Assembly: GCF_000153485.2 (NCBI RefSeq)
Contig: NC_018721.1
Location: 1,240,001-1,304,000, forward strand
Direction: 5' to 3'
Length of the DNA stretch: 64,000 bases
DNA from: Psychroflexus torquis ATCC 700755
Lineage (GTDB): Bacteria > Bacteroidota > Bacteroidia > Flavobacteriales > Flavobacteriaceae
Shown here piece by piece: positions 48,094 to 58,097 of this stretch; within the stretch, counting starts at the first letter, position 1; each line of letters starts with the position of its first letter. Made by a program: the position numbers and the translations under genes. The notes beneath the pieces were generated by a model that searched no databases, was not told the origin of the DNA, and worked only from the letters and a program-made list of their open reading frames with translations.

Positions 48094-48210
48094 TTAAATA
48101 ATTATTATTTCTATTATTTTTTTAATCAACGCTACTTTGGTTTCTACTTTTAAATGAAAAGATTTTAAATCTTCACCACATTTCAATTTTAAAGAAATAG
48201 AAAATTATAA
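48094..48210 (-). pseudogene. C-terminal relic of a third WD40-caspase gene
   Basis: The minus strand reads SISLKLKCGEDLKSFHLKVE and TKVALIKKIIEIII then stop. It is nearly the same as the last 35 residues of the 51486-54821 protein (SISLKLRCGEDLKSFELKAK, TKEALMIEILKLI). Nothing else of the gene is left between here and the 48449 stop. It suggests a deletion or recombination between neighbouring paralogs. Confidence 0.75.
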
Positions 48211-48448
48211 GGAAACCTTATATCACATTTAAGTATATTTCCGAAACATTATTTTTATCATTAAAACTGATAGATTCAAATATAAGTACATGTTTTATGG
48301 AATTCAAATATTGAGAACAGAATAGACTTTTTTAAGATTTTAGATATTTCTATAATCCTAGGTGACTTGATTACAGGACTAGAATAATACTGAATTTAAG
48401 TTATTACCAAAAATTTTAGCTTAAAAATAAAGTACTTTAACTCTGTAA

Positions 48449-51376
48449 TTACCAAACTTTCCAATCATTTTCAATCGTTTCGTTTCGGCTAGTAGGCTGT
48501 TGTAATCCGTTGGTTATTTCTTTGACTTGTTCACTTACCAATTGTTTTAATTCACTAACAGTAATGGTTTCTTTCTCTATTAACTGATTCAAAATACAAT
48601 AAGTAAAAACACCATTTTTAAGATCACCGCGTTCTTGAGCAAATTGTGTGCCTGCTGCTGCCGAAATTATTGTAGCCCCTGTAGCTCTATCTATATTATG
48701 AAACAGTTCTTTCATTAACTCGAAACTATTTTTCATACCCATTTTTGGGTTTTTACTTTTTACTACAATAGTACCTTTTAAGCCTTCTATTTCGTTTTCA
48801 ACATTGGCAATAGCTTCTACTTCATCTTTATCTACTTCACCACTGTGACAAGCATCAATTAATAAAAGTTTCTTTCTGGAAGGGATACCGTCTAACAAAT
48901 ACTCCAAATCGTCATAGGGAAGTCCATTTTGTTCAGGTGAATTAAAATTAACATTGTAGGTTCCCAAATAATAATCTAGGTCTTTACTTAGCAAACCATG
49001 CCCTGAAAAACTGATGATGACTTTGTCGTCAACAGTTAAGTTTGTTAACCTTTTTTTAAGTGCTAGAATGTTTTTAATCGTCACATTTTGGTTGAACAAG
49101 GTGTCAATTTCTATTTGATTGCCATATTTTTCTTTGAGTTGTGCTGATAAATCTCTGATGTCCTTTACTGAGTAATTTAAGTCATGACCTTCTTCTTTAT
49201 ACAGGTCTATACCTATACCCACAAAATAGAGTTTTTCTTTTATATTTTCCTTTGGTGTGTAATTTATATAAAGTGGTAGGCGATAACTTTCAATTCCGTT
49301 AACATTCAAAACGGATGTTTCTATTTTATTTTTTCCTTTTGATAGTTTAACGACTAGCGTGGTATCAATAGAATTCGTTTTTTTATTTCTTACAGAAATA
49401 CCTTTACTGCCATAAACAGGTACTTCATTAATCCATAAATTAAAACGGTCTAGTAAATAGGTGCTGTCCAATGCCTTTATGTGTAATTTTAATTCCGAAT
49501 TATTTTGTTCATAAGCAATTTTATCTCGGTTGTAAAAATCACTTTCAGGAATGGAAAACCCCAGTTTAAAGCTTGTGGTATCTATTCCCAATTTTTTAAT
49601 CCGTTTTTGCCATGCTTTTTTATAGGCTTTTATCATGGTTGTATCCTTAGAACCCGCAATACCACCGAGTACTTCTAGAACTTTATCTGGTCGGTTGTAT
49701 TTTACATCTAATTGTTCAAAACCAATCGTTTGTAGACCTTTTATGTAGTAAAGTTTAGAAGCAGCCTTTTTAGTAGCAAAGTAATATCCGCTGGGAAGAA
49801 GCCATAGAACTTCTTTATTATTAAAAACAAATTGTTTAACGAGTTGTTTGCCTGTTTTTACATCCCTAATAATAATGAAGCTGCCATCCGAAGATATTTC
49901 ATTAGCAATACCATTTTTTTTTCTCTTATTTTCAAATTGAATACTATGTAATAATTTTTTAGTTGAAAGGGCCCATATCTTTTGGGTTTTATCTTCTGAT
50001 AATGTCAATAAATCTTGATTAACTTTATTAAATTGAGCAAAAGTTGCATTTGAGCTATAGCCTTTTAAAGTGTGTAGCAACTCCCCTTTATAAGCATCCC
50101 ATACTTTTACAGTCCCATCCCTTGAGGTAGTAACTGCCATTTTTCCGTCTGGACTTAATGTTGTGAAAATAATTTGATCCGAATGGCCTATTAGTTTTTT
50201 ATATGGGTTTGCCAATCCATCTTCAATTTTCCAAATAATAGCAGTTTTTGAATCTTTATATGAAACGGATAGTTCAAAATTCTCGAATTCATTGTTACCT
50301 CGTTTTGAGTCTTCTAAAATACTTATCAAACTTCCATTAGAAACATTCCAAATCCACTGTGATTCTTTCATTATTAATTCATACCCCATACCAGCATCTT
50401 CAATGAGTCTCATATCTGATTTAGTTAGCAGATATCTACTATCTGAAGAAAATTCTGAAGACACAGCAAATTCTGAAGACACAGCAAATTCTGTATCTAA
50501 AACATGTGCTAATTTGCCTGTGCTTAAATCCAATACTTGAGATTTTCCAGTATGGGAGACAATGGATAAGTATTTTTGATTTTCACTCACTGAAGTATGC
50601 CTTAATTCATCAACACTTGGGAAAAAAGAATGAATAGGTTTCCCTGTCGTAACGTCATACATATTAAATCCATTACTAGCACCTATATTGGCACTATATT
50701 GACTAAAAGAAGTACAAGCATTTACTAAAAAATACTTATGGTTTGGACTTATAGTAAATCCGCATTCACCGTCGTAAAATCCAGGAATGCTATAGATTGT
50801 TTTTTTTGTATTCAAATTATATCCAATAATAGATTTATTCTTCATTTGAAGAATAATATCTTCGTTTAAAGAATTCTTTAAGATGGCTAACGTTTTTGAT
50901 TGCTGGAAAGAAATTGATTCTACTTTCCTTTTTATATTTATAAAAATTTGTGAATCACCATTATAGAAATTTACTGCAAATAATTCAGCGTTAGTGTTTA
51001 AAACGACACTTTCCACTTTGTCATTTAGTTTGAAGCTATTAATTAATTTATCAGAATATAATAGTTCTGTACTTTTCTTTCGCTTAGAGTTTGTTATTAC
51101 AGCATAAGCCTTTGCCTCATCTGGAGAAAATTCATCTGTATTTATATCATTCCCTACGTCAAAACTATTTAAGAGATAGCCAGTAGAAGATTCCCATAAC
51201 TTGACTCCATCTGAAGAAGATGAAATAATAAATTTACTATCAGTGCTAAAATTAAATGATGCTAACGGATATTTATGCCCCAAAGGCAAGCCAAGTTTTA
51301 GCTCTTGGCTAACAACCATAAATGACACCAAACAAAGTAAAATGGCCGCATATATCTGTTTTGGTACTCTTTTCAT
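48449..51376 (-). CDS. Exported WD40-caspase (C14) protein
   Basis: The 975-residue protein has a signal peptide (about 1-23), then a WD40-type beta-propeller (blades near 30-75, 395-435 with SRDGTVKVWDAYKGELLHTL, and 440-480). A linker resembling other bacterial WD40-caspases follows. The C-terminal caspase domain (about 715-960) has a catalytic His793 in FSGHGLL and Cys843 in LIDACHSGE. It should be exported and act as a ligand-gated protease. It follows a related gene by 109 bases. An 18-bp tandem duplication in the propeller (50451-50493) gives FAVSSEFAVSSE. Unlike its neighbour it lacks the C-terminal extension whose relic lies at 48094. Confidence 0.9.
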   Translation of the reverse strand: MKRVPKQIYAAILLCLVSFMVVSQELKLGLPLGHKYPLASFNFSTDSKFIISSSSDGVKLWESSTGYLLNSFDVGNDINTDEFSPDEAKAYAVITNSKRKKSTELLYSDKLINSFKLNDKVESVVLNTNAELFAVNFYNGDSQIFINIKRKVESISFQQSKTLAILKNSLNEDIILQMKNKSIIGYNLNTKKTIYSIPGFYDGECGFTISPNHKYFLVNACTSFSQYSANIGASNGFNMYDVTTGKPIHSFFPSVDELRHTSVSENQKYLSIVSHTGKSQVLDLSTGKLAHVLDTEFAVSSEFAVSSEFSSDSRYLLTKSDMRLIEDAGMGYELIMKESQWIWNVSNGSLISILEDSKRGNNEFENFELSVSYKDSKTAIIWKIEDGLANPYKKLIGHSDQIIFTTLSPDGKMAVTTSRDGTVKVWDAYKGELLHTLKGYSSNATFAQFNKVNQDLLTLSEDKTQKIWALSTKKLLHSIQFENKRKKNGIANEISSDGSFIIIRDVKTGKQLVKQFVFNNKEVLWLLPSGYYFATKKAASKLYYIKGLQTIGFEQLDVKYNRPDKVLEVLGGIAGSKDTTMIKAYKKAWQKRIKKLGIDTTSFKLGFSIPESDFYNRDKIAYEQNNSELKLHIKALDSTYLLDRFNLWINEVPVYGSKGISVRNKKTNSIDTTLVVKLSKGKNKIETSVLNVNGIESYRLPLYINYTPKENIKEKLYFVGIGIDLYKEEGHDLNYSVKDIRDLSAQLKEKYGNQIEIDTLFNQNVTIKNILALKKRLTNLTVDDKVIISFSGHGLLSKDLDYYLGTYNVNFNSPEQNGLPYDDLEYLLDGIPSRKKLLLIDACHSGEVDKDEVEAIANVENEIEGLKGTIVVKSKNPKMGMKNSFELMKELFHNIDRATGATIISAAAGTQFAQERGDLKNGVFTYCILNQLIEKETITVSELKQLVSEQVKEITNGLQQPTSRNETIENDWKVW

Positions 51377-51485
51377 CCTTTAGGAATATCTGATTAAATT
51401 TATCTTTACTTCTTTTTTTTACGGTCTTCACAAATATTCCAGCCAATTCAATTGACTTTTATTTTTCAAATTATTCAATTTACAA

Positions 51486-54400
51486 CTAGTTATTAATCAA
51501 TTTTAGGATTTCTATCATCAACGCTTCTTTAGTTTTGGCTTTTAATTCAAAAGATTTTAAATCCTCACCACATCTCAGTTTTAAAGAAATAGAAATAGTA
51601 TTATCATCCATAGTATACCCTCCGCTAATTTTACAAGCATTAGGAAATTTTGCTGAGTCAAAATAAACCAATGGTGAGCTTATTCCTTTTGAGGCTAACA
51701 ATGATAATTCTTGGTTTAATAATTCGGAAAGCGCAATATTATCTTCAAAATCATCTGCATTCACTAAAGTAGATCTTACAAATACGGTCTTAGGACTTGC
51801 TAATGGTATTGCTTCTTTATCATTATTTCTAAGCATACCAATATCAAAGGAACCTCCTTTAGGTATTAGTAACTGTGGCTCTTGCACGCCTCCAATACCT
51901 TCTGCTAATTTTGGCACCGTTTCTCTAGCGTAATTCATGATGGTAAGTATATCAACATATGTATCCTCTTTTAGAGCGGCTCCTTTCATCGCTTGTAAAA
52001 TAGAATACGTAAGTAACCCTTGTCCATACATGCTTGCTTCATAGCTTACAGCATCTGCTGCAGATCCTGAAATAATGTACATGCCTGTGCGGTCTTTCAT
52101 TCTGTCAATTGCTTTTATTTGAGAGGGTTCAATATCACGTTCTGCAATGAGATTATCTACCGCTTTACCAGAACCACAAGCATCAATAATCATCACTTGT
52201 TTTAATGCGGGAATTTCCTTTAGCCAATCCACCCATTCCGCAGTAGAAATTGTATTATTATCTCTAATTGCTGGATCATTATAGGCTTCATTACTTGTAG
52301 CTGTAGCTTGTGATGTAAGGAAGTAGAAATCACCTTGATTGCCTCCCCAAGTGATGCCATGACCACTTAAATAAACGGTAATAATGTCTTCTGCATTAGC
52401 TTTAACGCTAATCTCCTTAAATATCTTTTTAATATTTTCTTTAGTAGGTAATTGATCAGATTTTGAGGTGATGGTATAAATATGCGTTCTATTTTTACTA
52501 AACAGGTTCTCTGCACCTAATTGCATTGCTTTAGAGATCGCTTCTGCATCATTAACGGTGTACTTTAAATTCAATTGATCATTAGCATAATCTCCTACGC
52601 CAATAACAACTGCAAAAAATTGTGGCTCTGTTAAAACTTCTTTTTTTATAATTGATTTCCCTTTAGCTCCTCTTCCTTGCACAAAACCATCTTCTGATGA
52701 TGCTTTTACGGTAATTTCATTTTCTCCTTCTAAAAGATAAGGATGGTCTTTGATAGATACAGATATAGTTTGCTCACTTAATGTATAATCCATGTCGGTT
52801 GGTCTTATATCACCAACAGCTTCTTTACCATTAATAAATAATGATACTTTGCCATAACCGCCTTCTCGTTTTGTTAAGTATATGGTAACCCCATCTTTAT
52901 TAAATTTTACTATTTCAACTTCAGGCTGCAATTTTAGTTCGCTCATATTACGAACATCAGGTAGCTTTTCTCCTTTCATTACTTTCTCCCAGAGTCCTGG
53001 TAACCAGTAGCGATCTTTTAATTGATCAAATTCTATGACCTCCAAACCTTTGGTCCAATACATTATTTTCATTGCTTCTGGTGATGCATCGAAAAGGCCA
53101 GAAGGATGGATGTGTACCCATTTTTTAGGATCACCTCCAATCATGTAATACGTAATTATTCTTCCAAAAGCTATACTCCATAATACAATACTTCCATCTT
53201 CAGATGCAGATATAAGAAATGTATCAAAACTTGTATCAAAGCTATCTAGAGAGTTAACAATTGCACCATGAGCTCCTAATCGTTTAAACTGGGACCAACC
53301 TATATTTGGTTGTAATACTTGAAAACCAATACTTCCTTGATTTGTGCCTACCCTTAGGTATTTGTTGTTAAAAAGTGTTAGACTTTCTGTACTTTTTTCT
53401 TGTCGTAATCGTAACCTGTTTCCAAAACCATGGGTCGGTATACTAGAACTAGCAGATAAAAACCCTGTTATCTTGTTGTATTTTATCTTGCTTAATTTTA
53501 CTATACTATCAAGAACATTACCTAATTGCTGCTTACGCAAATATTCAAAAATACTAAAGCTGTATGGAGTATGAATGAACTCTGTTTTTGGTTTATCAAA
53601 ACCTTTCAACTTACCATTATCAAGTGAAAGTATGAATTCTTTTAAATCATTATCTACGAAATAGAATTTTCGATCTAAAGGGTTTATGGAAGCAAATAAG
53701 ATGGGTTCGATCTGATTTTGTAATAGGGAAATAACACTTCCATCCGCAAGACTAAAATTCTCGATTTTTTTATTATTAAAAATAGAGAAAGAATTGCTTT
53801 TTATATGAACCCTTATATCTGTAGGATTACCTTTAAATGAGGTTTTCTGAACAATAGTTTTAGAAGTAATATCTAAAATTTTAATAGAATCTGATGTGAC
53901 CCAGGCTAATTTATTTAATACAGACTCAAGTTTTAATAAACTTATTGCCTTATTTTCCTCCTCAAAAAGTATGGTAATTATTCCTGTTTTAATATCTAAT
54001 TCACTTAATGAATTCTGCTTATCAAAAAAGTAAACTTTTGACTTTAATGCATCAACTTGAAAATCAATGATAGCATAATCGATGTCAATAGTTTTTATTT
54101 CAATGTTCTTCCTGAAATTCCAGAGTTGTATAGAATTTTTGTAAAACAGTGCTAAAATATCTTTTTCTACAAATAAGAAGTCCTTTAGTTTTTTAAATTT
54201 CTTCCTAAAAATTTGAGTTTTTGATGCATCAAAAATTGTGATTATGCCTTGTTCACTTCGCATACCAAAAATTTTCTCTAAACCACACGCCTTTGCATCT
54301 ATTGTATTGTCTCCCTTTAAAATGAACTCAAATTTTGACTGGTCTCTGATACTTATGAACTGAACTACAAAATTTTGATAAATTCCAATAATAAATGTTT

Positions 54401-54821
54401 TTGAGGGATCAATTTTAATAGAGTTTAGTTTTTGTGGGGTTTGAGTGTGATGATTTTCCGCTAAAATATTTTTTTCTGAATGGTTAATATTAAAGAATTC
54501 TTTCTCATTTTTTAGATCATATAATGAGGCACTGTTCTCCGAGTTTCTTACAAGAATTAAACTATCAGAAAAAAACCCAAATTCTTTTGAGTTTATTATA
54601 TAGGGTATACTTGTGATAAGTTTTTCAGCTTTTATATCCCAGATTTTGATAGTGTTATCTCTTGAAATAGAGGCTATAAATTTACCACTTAGACTGTATA
54701 TAATGTCTACTATAGTATCCGTATGTCCTACTGGAAGTCCAATTTTTATTTCTTGACCATACATGATATTAGTAAACAAAAAAAACAGCACTGTCAGTTT
54801 ACATTTTAGAATTATTCTCAT
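51486..54821 (-). CDS. Exported WD40-caspase (C14) protein, longer paralog
   Basis: The 1111-residue protein has a signal peptide (to about residue 22). A propeller follows (first blade IKIGLPVGHTDTIVDIIYSL, a late one SASEDGSIVLWSIAFGRI near 540), then an Ig-like stretch (about 630-715). The caspase domain (about 730-1000) has His821 in VYLSGHGITW and Cys882 in IIDACGSGK. The last 110 residues form an extra domain (MDDNTISISLKLRCGEDLKS). It shares the start KIGLPVGH with the 48449 product (KLGLPLGH), so they are paralogs. A terminator separates it from the small secreted gene upstream. Confidence 0.9.
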   Translation of the reverse strand: MRIILKCKLTVLFFLFTNIMYGQEIKIGLPVGHTDTIVDIIYSLSGKFIASISRDNTIKIWDIKAEKLITSIPYIINSKEFGFFSDSLILVRNSENSASLYDLKNEKEFFNINHSEKNILAENHHTQTPQKLNSIKIDPSKTFIIGIYQNFVVQFISIRDQSKFEFILKGDNTIDAKACGLEKIFGMRSEQGIITIFDASKTQIFRKKFKKLKDFLFVEKDILALFYKNSIQLWNFRKNIEIKTIDIDYAIIDFQVDALKSKVYFFDKQNSLSELDIKTGIITILFEEENKAISLLKLESVLNKLAWVTSDSIKILDITSKTIVQKTSFKGNPTDIRVHIKSNSFSIFNNKKIENFSLADGSVISLLQNQIEPILFASINPLDRKFYFVDNDLKEFILSLDNGKLKGFDKPKTEFIHTPYSFSIFEYLRKQQLGNVLDSIVKLSKIKYNKITGFLSASSSIPTHGFGNRLRLRQEKSTESLTLFNNKYLRVGTNQGSIGFQVLQPNIGWSQFKRLGAHGAIVNSLDSFDTSFDTFLISASEDGSIVLWSIAFGRIITYYMIGGDPKKWVHIHPSGLFDASPEAMKIMYWTKGLEVIEFDQLKDRYWLPGLWEKVMKGEKLPDVRNMSELKLQPEVEIVKFNKDGVTIYLTKREGGYGKVSLFINGKEAVGDIRPTDMDYTLSEQTISVSIKDHPYLLEGENEITVKASSEDGFVQGRGAKGKSIIKKEVLTEPQFFAVVIGVGDYANDQLNLKYTVNDAEAISKAMQLGAENLFSKNRTHIYTITSKSDQLPTKENIKKIFKEISVKANAEDIITVYLSGHGITWGGNQGDFYFLTSQATATSNEAYNDPAIRDNNTISTAEWVDWLKEIPALKQVMIIDACGSGKAVDNLIAERDIEPSQIKAIDRMKDRTGMYIISGSAADAVSYEASMYGQGLLTYSILQAMKGAALKEDTYVDILTIMNYARETVPKLAEGIGGVQEPQLLIPKGGSFDIGMLRNNDKEAIPLASPKTVFVRSTLVNADDFEDNIALSELLNQELSLLASKGISSPLVYFDSAKFPNACKISGGYTMDDNTISISLKLRCGEDLKSFELKAKTKEALMIEILKLINN

Positions 54822-54855
54822 TTTTTAACACTATCTATTACTATTAAAAATAAAA

Positions 54856-54889
54856 AAATCCGGACAATATTTAAATATCATCTGGATTT
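54856..54889 (-). terminator. Terminator after the small exported gene
   Basis: On the minus strand AAATCCAGA and TCCGGATTT pair with one mismatch and run into seven T residues. It lies 60 bases after the stop of the 54950-55375 gene and before the WD40-caspase start, so the small gene can be transcribed alone and at a higher level. Confidence 0.65.
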
Positions 54890-54949
54890 AACTTTTGTTG
54901 TCAATAATAGGTTTAATTGTAAAAAAGAAAACTTAATTACAGATGAAAT

Positions 54950-55375
54950 TTAACGTGAATTACTTTCTGTAAGTTTGTAGGTAAAGTAACTATCACAGTC
55001 TCCAGTGGCTTCCCATTCATAAGACCCTCCAGAAGTCATGCAATATACCTCAGTATATCCTCCAATAACCGTTACACTACCTTCATCCCAAGGGTGTACC
55101 CAACCTTCAAAATAACCATCTACATAAACCTTAATATCAAACCCTGTATAATTATCTACGTTAATTGTACAAGTAGAACCGCGAGTTGCAGCAGGTTTTG
55201 CAACCGCAACATCCGGAGCATCACAAACAAAGTCTGTTTTGATATTTGGATTTTCACCCCTAGTTTTAGGCACTTCTGTTCCAGTAATCTCGACTAATTT
55301 AGTTTCTTTTTCTTGACCAAAAGAATTAAAAGACACTAATAAAAATAGAAGATTAACCAATAGTAATTTTTTCAT
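54950..55375 (-). CDS. Small exported four-cysteine protein with TRG sites
   Basis: The 141-residue product has a signal peptide (MKKLLLVNLLFLLVSFNSFG, cut before QEKE). A flexible 45-residue linker carries two Thr-Arg-Gly sites (38-40 and 64-66). A compact C-terminal domain has Cys69, Cys112 and Cys127 (with Cys51 before it) and beta-strand-like text (NVDNYTGFDIKVYVDGYFEG). No family was recognised. It sits between caspase genes, with its own terminator, divergent from a metacaspase. Metacaspases cut after Arg, and TRG also recurs in the neighbouring metacaspase, so it is a candidate substrate. That role is inference. Confidence 0.75.
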   Translation of the reverse strand: MKKLLLVNLLFLLVSFNSFGQEKETKLVEITGTEVPKTRGENPNIKTDFVCDAPDVAVAKPAATRGSTCTINVDNYTGFDIKVYVDGYFEGWVHPWDEGSVTVIGGYTEVYCMTSGGSYEWEATGDCDSYFTYKLTESNSR

Positions 55376-55943
55376 TTTGTTAAATTTTTTAGATTAATAA
55401 TGCTGTAATATTATGACTAATTTTAGAAAAAAACAATTTTTGTGTTAATTTTTTCTTATTTTATTCATAAGTAAGTCATTTGTCCTGAATTATTTTTGTT
55501 TAGAACAGCAAAACTATATTAATTCAGGATTTAATGTTTTTATGAGTTTCGTAAATTGAAGAATAAACCTATAAAAGGTTTTAGAGTACCTTTTTAAAGT
55601 ATTACAAAATGAACTAAAGTTTGCCTTTGAAAAGTATTAAAAGCTATCAAAAAAAGTGCAACCCAATGCGAAACTGAATTATTGACAACAAATTCTTACA
55701 TAATTTAAGTAATTTAAATTTCAAAAGAATTGATTTTGAGCAGGTATGCTCACTTTAATAATTTTATTAGTCTTTTCCAAACATAAAAAAGTATTACTTT
55801 AGCAAAAAATTAACTTATAAATAAGAAACTTTCTAATAATCTTCATGTGTGAATTTTAAAAATTTTACAAAAGCCTTGCAGAGCACTCCCTATTTATTTG
55901 GAATTACATCTAACCATTTTAAAATTAATTTATACCTGCCACT
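55376..55943. other. Divergent intergenic region of the caspase cluster
   Basis: This 568-bp AT-rich gap separates the minus-strand half of the cluster from the plus-strand half and must contain both promoters. I saw no coding frame, and no convincing TAnnTTTG element could be fixed. Confidence 0.4.
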
Positions 55944-57920
55944 ATGAAAAAAATAATAGTAACACTACTTATCTTTTTTAGTTTTCAGTTAGCAAAAGCT
56001 GAAAAATACGCCTTAATCATTGCAATTGGAAATTATGACTATAAGACAACAGGATGGAGTAAAATTAGTTCAACAAACGATGTACCGCTTATAGAACAGA
56101 CGCTAATTAACCAAAATTTCAAGAAAGAAAACATCACTCTTTTAATTGATGAAGCTGCTACTTTTGCTGGAATTAAAGCGGCTTTAGACAACCTGTTAAG
56201 TACAATAAAACCAGATGACATTGTTGTCATACATTATTCTGGTCATGGACAGCAAATTTATGATGATGATATAGACGAAGAAATCGATGGTAAAGACGAA
56301 GCTTTAGTTCCTTACGATGCCAACTCTAGATATAGTGATGCTTATACAGGACAAAATCATTTTAGAGATGATGAATTAGGAAATTATATCACAAAATTAA
56401 GAAATACACTTCAAACAAAAGGTCAATTATTATTACTTCTAGACAGTTGTCATTCGGGTTCATCAACTCGAGGAGGAAGTGCTAGAGGAAGTAAATCTGT
56501 TTTCGCACCTGTTGGTTGGGAATCTAAAAAGACAGAAGTCGAAAAAGGAAGTGATATGACCGAAAAATCTAAGGAAAAGCTTACTGAAAACGCTGCTCCT
56601 TTTGTACTTATTTCTGGAGCCTCAGCGAATGAACTAAATTATGAATATAAAGGATTCGGATCTTTAAGTTACGCCTTTTCTAAAGCCATGAGTAAATTAG
56701 GTAGTAATTACTCCTACAATCAATTGTTTGCCAAAATTAAAGCTGAAATGAATATTATTTCACCTAAACAATCTCCAACCATTGAAGGAGATAAGAACAT
56801 GGCTTTATTTAATGACAAATATATTAAACAAGAGCCTTATTTTGAAGTAGTAAGTATTTCGAAAGATACTATTGTAAAAATCCAAGCGGGTAGATTACAA
56901 GGTTTATTTGAAAATACAACCGTTAATATTTTACCTGCAGCTACCACTAAATTTACAGAGGAGGCTGTTTTAGCCAAAGGCACTATTACCCTGTCAAAAT
57001 TTAATGAGGCTGTCATAAAACTTGATAGAGACTTGCCAGATGCAAACGAAAAAAACTATTGGGTTTTTATAGATGAACTCTCTTACGGAGATATTGCAGT
57101 AGATATTTATTTTCATGAGTCTTTAAAAGACCAAGCAATAAAAGATGGTGTTGCCAATTTCTTGTCTGAAAAAAAATTAGGAAATATTGTTAAAGATAGC
57201 CTAATGGCAGATGCTGTTTTAATGCAAAATGGAAATACAATAACGCTTAATGCCACAAATGGGTTAGATGCAGTAGATAAAGATGCGAACACAAGAGGTG
57301 CTACTTCTGTTGAAGATATTAATAAAAAAATATTTAATTTTTCTCAAGGACAATATCTTAAAAAGTTTGAAATAAAAAATTATGATTATGAATTCGATTT
57401 TAAATTAATTCCTGTTGAATTTGACGAAGCAAAGCGGGTGGTTAAGAATTTATTGAATCCAAAAGATTTTGAAAATGAAAACGGAATACTTCAAGTAAGA
57501 GCTGGGGTAGATGACGTTGTATTACAAGTAACTAATAAAGGTAATAAACCATTCTATTTTAGTATTATCGAAATTTATGACACAGGATTAATTCTTCCCC
57601 TCATGCCAAATGTTAATTGCGACCTAAACGATGATGAAAGAAAATTGGCCCCGGGCCAAACGATGACCTTTAAAGATTGTGTTTTTTCTTTTGCACCGCC
57701 TTATGAGAAACTATTATTAAAAGGGTTTGCTTCATCAACTCCCATAAATTTCCAATCTACTGTTGAAACCAGAGGAGCAGATACTCGTGGTTCTTCAAAT
57801 CCGTTAGAAAAATTTTTATCAAATAGTTATTCTCAAAGCAGAGGTCGTACTTCAACTAAAGTAACTGGTAAATTAGAAGGTTTTAGTACGGAGTTAATAT
57901 ATGAGATTGTAAAGGAGTAA
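55944..57920 (+). CDS. Exported metacaspase with DUF4384-like domain
   Basis: The 658-residue protein has a signal peptide (MKKIIVTLLIFFSFQLAKA). Its metacaspase domain (about 21-290) has His101 in VIHYSGHGQQ and Cys169 in LLLDSCHSGS, with acidic loops (DDDIDEEIDGKDEA) suited to calcium. A middle region follows, then a C-terminal DUF4384-like domain (NKGNKPFYFSIIEIYDTGLI; PLMPNVNCDLNDDERKLAPG). Thr-Arg-Gly occurs at 175-177, 450-452, 609-611 and 614-616, with ARGSK at 180. These lie in loops or linkers, where metacaspases are often self-cleaved after Arg. It is the first gene of the plus-strand group. Confidence 0.9.
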   Translation: MKKIIVTLLIFFSFQLAKAEKYALIIAIGNYDYKTTGWSKISSTNDVPLIEQTLINQNFKKENITLLIDEAATFAGIKAALDNLLSTIKPDDIVVIHYSGHGQQIYDDDIDEEIDGKDEALVPYDANSRYSDAYTGQNHFRDDELGNYITKLRNTLQTKGQLLLLLDSCHSGSSTRGGSARGSKSVFAPVGWESKKTEVEKGSDMTEKSKEKLTENAAPFVLISGASANELNYEYKGFGSLSYAFSKAMSKLGSNYSYNQLFAKIKAEMNIISPKQSPTIEGDKNMALFNDKYIKQEPYFEVVSISKDTIVKIQAGRLQGLFENTTVNILPAATTKFTEEAVLAKGTITLSKFNEAVIKLDRDLPDANEKNYWVFIDELSYGDIAVDIYFHESLKDQAIKDGVANFLSEKKLGNIVKDSLMADAVLMQNGNTITLNATNGLDAVDKDANTRGATSVEDINKKIFNFSQGQYLKKFEIKNYDYEFDFKLIPVEFDEAKRVVKNLLNPKDFENENGILQVRAGVDDVVLQVTNKGNKPFYFSIIEIYDTGLILPLMPNVNCDLNDDERKLAPGQTMTFKDCVFSFAPPYEKLLLKGFASSTPINFQSTVETRGADTRGSSNPLEKFLSNSYSQSRGRTSTKVTGKLEGFSTELIYEIVKE

Positions 57921-58097
57921 GCTATGAGAATTTTATTAACCTTTTCTGTTTTATGGGCCGGCAACGGGTCATGGCAAAGATAAATAGTCATACAACTCGA
58001 CTGGATTAAAATCTTTACAAACTTAATTGTAAATGATATAGACTTAAGTAGAGTTAACTTTTTTAATGCGTCCATCAGGAAAATTTATAATGACTTT

